Source: Iodobacter fluviatilis (GTDB lineage Bacteria > Pseudomonadota > Gammaproteobacteria > Burkholderiales > Chitinibacteraceae). From it: 64,000 nucleotides of DNA. The notes beneath the pieces were generated by a model, which was not told the DNA's origin, did not search any database, and was given only the letters and a program-made list of their open reading frames with translations. The stretch is taken from assembly GCF_004194535.1 (NCBI RefSeq), contig NZ_CP025781.1:2480001-2544000 (forward strand), read 5' to 3'. This document shows, in pieces, positions 57,843-64,000 of this stretch; positions within the stretch are counted from its first letter, which is position 1; each line of letters opens with the position of its first letter. Made by a program: the position numbers and the translations under genes.

Positions 57843-58996
57843 TGATAAGTGTATTAATGGTGCATAATGCTTATCAACAAACTGGGGGGGAAGACTCTGT
57901 TGTTGCCAATGAAATATCGTTGCTAAAAAAACATGGCCACGATGTTGAAGTTTATTTTCGCCATAATGATGAGATTGCTAACCAATCCAAATTATCATTA
58001 TTAACACAAACCATGTGGTCTAAAAAAACATACAGTGAATCTTTAGATCTCTTAAAAAAAATTAAGCCTGATATTATTCATGTGCATAATACTTTTCCGT
58101 TAGTTTCCCCTTCTTTATATTGGGCTGCGCAAAAATTAAATGTACCTCTGGTGCAAACACTACATAATTTTCGTTTGTTATGCCCTCAAGCTACTTTTTT
58201 ACGCAATGGTCGTGTTTGTGATGATTGCGTAGGAAAAGTGCCGTGGCGAGGTGTGATGCATCGTTGCTATCGGGGATCTCTTGTTCAAACTGCTGTTTTA
58301 TCTGGAATGCTAACAATTCATCGTTCTTTAAGTACATATAAAAATAGAGTGGATCGTTATATTGCCTTAAATGAATTTTGTAAAAATAAATATATTCAAG
58401 GTGGAATTCCTAGCGAAAAAATACGAATCAAACCTAATTTTGTAGATGATATGGGTGTAGGCATAGAGCAAAGAAGTGGCTTTTTATATGTTGGCCGTTT
58501 GTCTCCAGAAAAAGGTGCTCGTATTTTTGCAAGCGCATTTAATGCAAAGCTGCATGGATGTTTGGCGGTCATGGGGGCTGGGGAGGAATCGGTTTATTTA
58601 ACAGGTATTGAGCAGCTGAATTTGCTTGGCCCGCAGGCTCCACAAACTGTTAGAGATGCAATGCGTAAGAGTATCGCGCTGGTCTTACCGAGTATTTGTT
58701 ATGAAAACATGCCGATGACCCTAGTAGAGGCTTATTCGTCAGGTTTGCCGGTTATTGCTAGTCGCTTAGGCCCTCTATGTGATTTGGTTACCGATGGTCA
58801 TACTGGCCTGCTATTTAATGCCGGAGATGCAGCTGATCTTGCTGAGAAAATGGCTTGGGCATATAAGAACCCTGATGCTATGGCGCAAATGGGCCGAAAT
58901 GCACGTACAAAATACTTAGCTGAATATACCGAAGATATTAATTATCAAATATTAATGAATATTTATGATGAGGCGATCGCTGCATGTCTGAAATAA
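57842..58996 (+). CDS. GT4-family glycosyltransferase
   Basis: The 384-residue product has the typical N-terminus VLMVHNAYQQTGGEDSVVAN. Further motifs are IIHVHNTFPLVSPSLYWAAQ, LVQTLHNFRLLCPQATFLRN and a Cys cluster (VCDDCVGKVPWRGVMHRCYR). The donor site has FLYVGRLSPEKGARIFASAF and MPMTLVEAYSSGLPVIASRL. It overlaps both neighbours by a few bases, so it is translationally coupled. Substrate unknown. Confidence 0.9.
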   Translation: MISVLMVHNAYQQTGGEDSVVANEISLLKKHGHDVEVYFRHNDEIANQSKLSLLTQTMWSKKTYSESLDLLKKIKPDIIHVHNTFPLVSPSLYWAAQKLNVPLVQTLHNFRLLCPQATFLRNGRVCDDCVGKVPWRGVMHRCYRGSLVQTAVLSGMLTIHRSLSTYKNRVDRYIALNEFCKNKYIQGGIPSEKIRIKPNFVDDMGVGIEQRSGFLYVGRLSPEKGARIFASAFNAKLHGCLAVMGAGEESVYLTGIEQLNLLGPQAPQTVRDAMRKSIALVLPSICYENMPMTLVEAYSSGLPVIASRLGPLCDLVTDGHTGLLFNAGDAADLAEKMAWAYKNPDAMAQMGRNARTKYLAEYTEDINYQILMNIYDEAIAACLK

Positions 58997-59766
58997 TTGA
59001 TAGGCCCTTGGTGCTAAGGCAGACTACATCTGTTATTGGAGCATCTATTGATGTGCTGGACTGGGATACTGCTTTGCAGCGAATTAAGAGCTGGGGTAGT
59101 AGCCGCGAGTCTCGTTATATTTGTATATGTAATGCGCATTCTGTAGTGACCACTACCAATGATCCAGATTTTTATTCTGTAGTTAAAAATGCTGATATGG
59201 CAACATCAGATGGCGCACCTGTTGCTTGGTTAATGCGTAAAATGGGTAGCCATGAACAGCAGCGTATTAATGGCCCAGATTTGATGTGGAAATACTGCAC
59301 AGAGGCTAACCGCCAAAATGATTGGCCGGCTATTTATTTATACGGTAGTAGTGAAGATACGTTAGGTATTTTGCAGCGTAAATTGAAGTCTGAATTCCCC
59401 GCTTTAAAAATTGTTGGTGCTTATTCACCTCCTTTTCGTGCTTTATCGCAGCAAGAAGAGTCGAATATTCTTCGTGATATTAATGATTCAGCTGCGGGTG
59501 TTGTGTGGGTTAGTCTGGGCTGTCCAAAACAAGAAAAATGGATGGCGGCGCATCGGGGTAAGATAAATGCGGTAATGATTGGTGTGGGGGCGGCATTTGA
59601 TTATCATGCGGGCACTATTGTTCGTGCTCCGCTATGGATGCAGAATTCCGGATTAGAATGGCTGCATCGTTTATGCTCTGAACCGCGTAGGTTGTGGAAA
59701 CGTTATTTTGTTACAAATACCATTTTTATTATTAAAGCGATTCGCCAGCTTATCAGTAAAAATTAA
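58984..59766 (+). CDS. WecG/TagA/CpsF-family glycosyltransferase (GT26)
   Basis: The 260-residue product has signatures ICICNAHSVVTTTNDPDFYS, ADMATSDGAPVAWLMRKMGS, YLYGSSEDTLGILQRKLKSE and VWVSLGCPKQEKWMAAHRGK. The Asp in TSDGAP corresponds to the likely catalytic base. Enzymes of this family transfer ManNAc(A), glucuronate or related sugars to lipid-linked acceptors. With ugd directly downstream, glucuronic acid is a reasonable donor guess. Start ATG 58984, 13-base overlap with the previous gene. Confidence 0.9.
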   Translation: MSEIIDRPLVLRQTTSVIGASIDVLDWDTALQRIKSWGSSRESRYICICNAHSVVTTTNDPDFYSVVKNADMATSDGAPVAWLMRKMGSHEQQRINGPDLMWKYCTEANRQNDWPAIYLYGSSEDTLGILQRKLKSEFPALKIVGAYSPPFRALSQQEESNILRDINDSAAGVVWVSLGCPKQEKWMAAHRGKINAVMIGVGAAFDYHAGTIVRAPLWMQNSGLEWLHRLCSEPRRLWKRYFVTNTIFIIKAIRQLISKN

Positions 59767-59792
59767 TTATTTAATTGGGAGTATTTTAATAA

Positions 59793-61127
59793 ATGAAAAT
59801 CACAGTGATAGGCTCAGGCTATGTCGGTTTGGTCACCGGCACTTGTCTTGCTGAATATGGCAATGACGTGGTGTGCTTGGATGTAGATGCAAACAAGATT
59901 CGTATCTTGCAAGAAGGTGGTGTACCGATTTTTGAGCCTGGGCTTGAGGAAATGATCAAGCGTAATGTGTCCGCTGGGCGCTTACGCTTTACTACCGATA
60001 TTAAAGAATCGGTCGAGCATGGCACGATTCAGTTTATTGCCGTGGGTACGCCGCCAGATGAAGATGGCTCGGCTGATTTAAAATACGTGGTAGCCGCAGC
60101 GCGCAGCATTGGCCGTTATATGCACGGCTATAAAGTGATTGTGGATAAGTCTACGGTGCCGGTGGGGACTGGGGATAAAGTTAGAGCGGCCATTAGTGAT
60201 GAATTAGCTCAGCGTGGGGAGCAAACCAGCTTTGCCATTGTTTCTAATCCCGAGTTCTTAAAAGAAGGCGCTGCGATCGAAGATTTTATGCGCCCAGATC
60301 GTATTGTGATTGGCACGGATGATGATACTGCCAAAGATCTGATGAATTCTTTGTATGCGCCTTTTGTGCGGAACCATGATCGTATTTTATTTATGGATGT
60401 GCGCTCGGCTGAAATGACTAAATACGCTGCGAATGCCATGTTGGCAACGCGTATTTCATTTATGAATGAATTGGCTAATTTATCTGAAGTGATGGGGGCT
60501 GATATTGAGTTGGTTCGAAAGGGGATTGGTTCTGATCCACGCATTGGCTATCACTTTTTATATCCAGGCGTAGGTTATGGTGGATCGTGCTTTCCTAAAG
60601 ACGTGCAGGCCTTACAGCGCACGGCGAATGAACATGGCATTAGTTTAAAAGTTTTAGATGCGGTTGAAAAAGCCAATCAAGCGCAGAAATCAGTCTTAGT
60701 AGATAAGATTGTTAAACGCTTTGGTAATGATTTAAAAGGTAAACATTTTGCACTGTGGGGCCTAGCGTTTAAACCCAATACCGATGATATGCGCGATGCG
60801 CCTAGCCGCGTGATTATTGAATACCTATTGAGCCATGGCGCAACGGTAGCTGCGCATGATCCGGTGGCTATTCACGAGGCACAACGTGTTATGCCAGATT
60901 GGCAAGGTTTAAGTTATGCTGATAGCCCAATGGCCGTATTACCGGATGCCGATGCACTAGTGATTGTGACAGAATGGAAAGCATTCCGTAGCCCAGATTT
61001 TGCCGATGTAAAAACTCAGCTTAAAAACCCATTGATATTTGATGGCCGTAATTTATACGACCCTAAAAAGATGGAAATAGCAGGCTTTGAGTATTATCCA
61101 ATTGGGCGTCAGCAAGTAACACGATAA
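59793..61127 (+). CDS. ugd: UDP-glucose 6-dehydrogenase
   Basis: The 444-residue product oxidises UDP-glucose to UDP-glucuronate with two NAD+. It has the Rossmann motif [56 protein letters not shown] and the catalytic Cys in [16 protein letters not shown]. It supplies an acidic sugar for the polymer. GGGAG lies upstream of the ATG. Higher GC than the transferases before it. Confidence 0.97.
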   Translation: MKITVIGSGYVGLVTGTCLAEYGNDVVCLDVDANKIRILQEGGVPIFEPGLEEMIKRNVSAGRLRFTTDIKESVEHGTIQFIAVGTPPDEDGSADLKYVVAAARSIGRYMHGYKVIVDKSTVPVGTGDKVRAAISDELAQRGEQTSFAIVSNPEFLKEGAAIEDFMRPDRIVIGTDDDTAKDLMNSLYAPFVRNHDRILFMDVRSAEMTKYAANAMLATRISFMNELANLSEVMGADIELVRKGIGSDPRIGYHFLYPGVGYGGSCFPKDVQALQRTANEHGISLKVLDAVEKANQAQKSVLVDKIVKRFGNDLKGKHFALWGLAFKPNTDDMRDAPSRVIIEYLLSHGATVAAHDPVAIHEAQRVMPDWQGLSYADSPMAVLPDADALVIVTEWKAFRSPDFADVKTQLKNPLIFDGRNLYDPKKMEIAGFEYYPIGRQQVTR

Positions 61128-61313
61128 GCCGCGTGATAAATCGTCTTGTATGATCTTAGATTAAATAAGGCGGTTTTTTAGCGTTGTAAATATTATTTTG
61201 CAAGGTGATCGATAGCCGCATGGTGCTTGTCGGCAATACGCTGCGTGGTAATCAGCTCTTGGCTTATTTGCCTCCGTTATTTTATTTTTTAATAAAAATT
61301 TGATGGAATTTTC

Positions 61314-62732
61314 ATGTCAATTACTCCTGTCATTCTGTGTGGCGGCTCTGGCAGCCGTATGTGGCCGTTATCGCGTGGTGGCTATCCTAAGCAATTTTTA
61401 AAATTGCACGGTGATCAAAGCCTGTTACAGCAAACCGCAACACGGCTGACTGGAATGGCGGATATTGCGGCACCATTGCTGATCAGCAATCAAGAGCATC
61501 GTTTTTTGGTGGCCGAACAATTACGTGCGGTGGGCATGGGGCATTCCCGTGTGGTGTTAGAGCCAGTGGGGCGCAATACTGCCCCAGCGGTGGCGGCTGC
61601 GGCGGTCATTGCGCTGGAAGACAACCCAGATGCGATGTTGCTGGTGTTGCCATCAGATCATGTGATTCAGTTTGGCGAGGTGTTTCAAGCCTTGGTGGCG
61701 CAAGCGGCTAACGTGGCAGCAAGCGGCAAATTGGTTACTTTTGGAATTACGCCTACCGAGCCTAACACTGGTTACGGCTATATTCGCCGTGGTGATAGCC
61801 TATCTGGCGATGCCTACGCAGTAGCGGCTTTTGTAGAAAAGCCTGATGCTGAGCGTGCTGCTGGCTTTGTGGCTTCTGGCGATTATTACTGGAATAGCGG
61901 CATGTTTATGTTCCGTGCGGATCTCTATGTGCGTGAGCTTGCCGCCTATCAGCCCGCGATGCTGACAGCGGTGCAAGCAGCCGTAGCCAAAGGCGTGCGC
62001 GATTTAGACTTCCTGCGTTTAGATGCGGATGAGTTTGCGCTGACTCCTGCGGATTCTATTGATTATGCGGTGATGGAAAAAACCCAGCACGCTGCGGTGA
62101 TTACGGCGGCAGGCTTGGGTTGGAGCGATATTGGCTCGTGGTCGGCGCTGCGCGATGTTACTGAGCAAGATGAGGCGGGCAATAGCGTATTGGGTGATGT
62201 GATGCTTGATCGTGTTTCCGGTAGTTATATCCGCAGTGAAACGCGCATGATTGCGGCGATTGGCGTGCAAGATTTGGTGATTGTTGAAACCGCCGACGCG
62301 ATTTTGGTGGCGCATAAAGATCATGTGCAGGATGTTAAAAAGATTGTTGAGCGCTTAAATAAGGCCGGACGTAGCGAATCGGTAACGCATCGCCGCGTGT
62401 ATCGCCCTTGGGGTAGCTATGAAGGGATTGATGCCGGTTCGCGTTTCCAAGTGAAGCGGATTGTGGTTAATCCCGGCGCTTCTTTGAGCCTGCAAATGCA
62501 CTATCACCGTGCCGAGCACTGGATTGTGGTGAAAGGTACGGCCAAGGTGGTGAATGGCGATCAGGTAATTTTACTTTCTGAAAACCAATCCACGTATATT
62601 CCATTGGGCACGACGCACCGCTTGGAAAACCCTGGCAAGATGCCGCTAGAGCTGATCGAAGTGCAGTCTGGTTCATACCTTGGTGAAGACGATATCGTGC
62701 GCTTTGAAGATGTTTATGGCCGAAGCAAATAA
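61314..62732 (+). CDS. manC: Mannose-1-phosphate guanylyltransferase / mannose-6-phosphate isomerase
   Basis: The 472-residue bifunctional enzyme. The nucleotidyltransferase domain has ITPVILCGGSGSRMWPLSRG, YPKQFLKLHGDQSLLQQTAT, VVLEPVGRNTAPAVAAAAVI and VAAFVEKPDAERA. The C-terminal cupin (type II isomerase) has RPWGSYEGIDAGSRFQVKRI and SLSLQMHYHRAEHWIVVKGT with its metal-binding His residues. It makes GDP-mannose for gmd/fcl and mannosyl transfer. 186 bases separate it from ugd, so it may have its own promoter. Confidence 0.97.
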   Translation: MSITPVILCGGSGSRMWPLSRGGYPKQFLKLHGDQSLLQQTATRLTGMADIAAPLLISNQEHRFLVAEQLRAVGMGHSRVVLEPVGRNTAPAVAAAAVIALEDNPDAMLLVLPSDHVIQFGEVFQALVAQAANVAASGKLVTFGITPTEPNTGYGYIRRGDSLSGDAYAVAAFVEKPDAERAAGFVASGDYYWNSGMFMFRADLYVRELAAYQPAMLTAVQAAVAKGVRDLDFLRLDADEFALTPADSIDYAVMEKTQHAAVITAAGLGWSDIGSWSALRDVTEQDEAGNSVLGDVMLDRVSGSYIRSETRMIAAIGVQDLVIVETADAILVAHKDHVQDVKKIVERLNKAGRSESVTHRRVYRPWGSYEGIDAGSRFQVKRIVVNPGASLSLQMHYHRAEHWIVVKGTAKVVNGDQVILLSENQSTYIPLGTTHRLENPGKMPLELIEVQSGSYLGEDDIVRFEDVYGRSK

Positions 62733-63201
62733 AGCATCAGCCAGCAGTCCGCTGACTTTTGCAGATTTTTTGCAGGTGGTGGAGCGTGCACCGTTGATCT
62801 CGATTGATCTGGTGGTACAAAACTCCTCAGGGCAAGCTCTATTGGGCTGGCGGACTAATCAACCTGCCTGCGATCACTGGTTTGTGCCAGGTGGGCGAGT
62901 GCTAAAAAATGAAACACTGGATGCGGCTTTTTTGCGCCTAACTCAAGCCGAGCTAGGCGTGGCCTTATCGCGTAGCGCAGGGCAATGGCTGGGCGTTTAC
63001 GAGCACTTTTACGATAGCAATGCCGGCAGGCTGGATGGTTTTGGCACGCATTATGTGGTGCTTGCTTACACCCTGCAGCTAGATGAAGCTGACATGGCTT
63101 TGCCGCTGGGTGAGCAGCATTCTCGTTACCGCTGGGCCAGTAAAGTTGAAATTATTCAAGACACCGCTGTGCACCTGCATTCCCGCGCTTATTTTGAGTA
63201 G
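62716..63201 (+). CDS. gmm: GDP-mannose mannosyl hydrolase (Nudix)
   Basis: The product has about 161 residues from ATG 62716, with GAAGAT upstream, overlapping manC by 17 bases. The N-terminus APLISIDLVVQNSSGQALLG and DHWFVPGGRVLKNETLDAAF are typical of the GDP-mannose hydrolase branch. It has the altered Nudix box GGRVLKNETLDAAFLRLTQA plus ELG, with the usual REUxEE replaced. It hydrolyses GDP-mannose to GDP and mannose, probably balancing the pool for GDP-fucose. The same gene accompanies gmd, fcl and manC in colanic acid loci. Confidence 0.88.
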   Translation: MAEANKASASSPLTFADFLQVVERAPLISIDLVVQNSSGQALLGWRTNQPACDHWFVPGGRVLKNETLDAAFLRLTQAELGVALSRSAGQWLGVYEHFYDSNAGRLDGFGTHYVVLAYTLQLDEADMALPLGEQHSRYRWASKVEIIQDTAVHLHSRAYFE

Positions 63202-63226
63202 GCACATTGGTGATGTAAAACCTGAA

Positions 63227-63264
63227 AACCCAAATCCTGTGTGCTGCAAGGTTTGGGTTTTATT
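63227..63264 (+). terminator. Terminator after gmm
   Basis: AACCCAAATC and GGTTTGGGTTTTATT form a stem with a T-rich tail, directly before the phosphomannomutase gene. Confidence 0.75.
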
Positions 63265-63278
63265 ACTTCGAGCAAACA

Positions 63279-64000
63279 ATGACTCATTTAACTTGTTTTA
63301 AAGCTTACGATATCCGAGGCAAGCTTGGCACTGAGCTGAATACCGATATCGCTTACCGCATCGGCCGTGCTTACGGCCAGTTGCTTAAACCTAAGCGTAT
63401 TGCGCTAGGGGGGATGTCCGCCTGACCAGCGAAGAGCTGAAGTTGGCACTGGCCAACGGCCTGATGGATGCGGGCTGCGATGTCATTGATCTGGGAATGA
63501 CCGGTACAGAGGAAGTCTACTTCGCCGCGTTTCATTTAGATGTGGATGGCGGGATTGAAGTCACCGCTAGCCACAATCCGTTGGATTACAACGGCATGAA
63601 GCTGGTAAAACGTGGCGCGGTACCGATTAGTGGTGATACCGGCCTGCGTGATATTCAAAAATTGGCCGAATCTGCTGATTTTGCCGCCGTGGCAGAGCGC
63701 GGTAGCATCAGCTCGCTATCGGTTCTGAATGCTTATATCGATCATTTAATGGGCTATGTGGATCTATCCGCCTTGCGCCCATTAAAGATTGTTTTGAACG
63801 CGGGTAATGGCGCTGCTGGGCATGTGGTGGATGCACTTGAAGCGCGTTTTGCTGCTGCAGGTGTGCCTGTTGAATTTATTAAAGTGCATAACCTGCCCGA
63901 TGGTACTTTTCCAAATGGCATACCTAACCCGTTGTTACCAGAAAACCGTGCAGATACTGCGAATGCGGTGATTGCCCATACGGCAGATTTGGGGATTGCT
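63279..64000 (+). pseudogene. manB: Phosphomannomutase/phosphoglucomutase, frameshifted as read, 3' end outside the window
   Basis: The ATG at 63279 begins [20 protein letters not shown] and runs to RIALGGMSA, then stops at TGA near 63422. One frame over, the protein continues [20 protein letters not shown], then [20 protein letters not shown] with the phosphoserine loop (TASHNP). The family reads ALGRDVRLTS here. Restoring a single C in the run of six G at 63408-63413 (GGGCGGGAT) repairs the frame exactly. It is either a real one-base deletion or a sequencing error in a homopolymer. The rest is clean to the window edge, which argues for an error or a very recent mutation. The enzyme converts mannose-6-P to mannose-1-P for ManC. 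Confidence 0.85.

Overview
The window looks like a chromosomal segment of a betaproteobacterium. The best guess is a chitin-degrading Neisseriales relative (Iodobacter, Deefgea or Chitinibacter type). This rests on an rpsU-yqeY-dnaG-rpoD macromolecular-synthesis operon, a full-length single-chain PurL, a GH20 hexosaminidase beside a TonB receptor, and an exosortase-B (XrtB/EpsH) exopolysaccharide locus. The genus is inferred, not proven.

Layout. 1-3486: leuS (cut by the window edge) and a secreted FecR-SPOR protein. 3519-17834: an accessory island. It holds a decayed IS256-type element, a remnant resembling a GH18 chitinase fused to an IS5-type remnant, and a phage-type lysis cassette (small holin-like protein, membrane/coiled-coil protein, GH24 lysozyme, Rz with embedded Rz1). 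An IS graveyard follows (IS3, IS481, IS256 and IS1595 fragments) that carries one Crp/Fnr-like regulator. The island ends with two unknown proteins and a 1621-residue RHS protein with a variable C-terminus. The graveyard (7251-11103) is bracketed by inverted IS3 right ends and by a perfect 10-base direct repeat (7241-7250 and 11104-11113). Removing it places the spanin genes about 100 bases upstream of the unknown proteins and the RHS gene. The ancestral arrangement was therefore probably chitinase - lysis cassette - unknown proteins - RHS toxin, which resembles lysis-dependent (type 10-like) export of chitinases and Tc toxins in Serratia and Yersinia. This is the most interesting signal in the window.

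18135-38567: housekeeping genes and chitin use: purL; a TonB receptor divergent from a GH20 hexosaminidase; a secreted peptidase-C15-like protein with a substituted active-site Cys; sodB; a CobD/CbiB-family membrane protein; an FAH-family enzyme; tsaD; rpsU-yqeY-dnaG-rpoD; and tRNA-Ile2(CAU). Two copies of a ~167-base inverted-repeat element (31267 and 38681) and a separate 102-base MITE-like element (22319) lie in intergenic gaps.

40409-64000: an exopolysaccharide cluster on the + strand: epsL, epsB, epsD, epsE, epsF, epsG, xrtB/epsH, epsI, gmd, fcl, flippase, polymerase/ligase, glycosyltransferases, a secreted glycoside hydrolase, a WecG/TagA/CpsF transferase, ugd, manC, a GDP-mannose mannosyl hydrolase, and a phosphomannomutase gene that reads as frameshifted. 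The nucleotide-sugar genes predict a polymer with fucose, mannose and glucuronate, similar in composition to colanic acid. The glycosyltransferase section is visibly AT-rich, which suggests exchange of this part by transfer.
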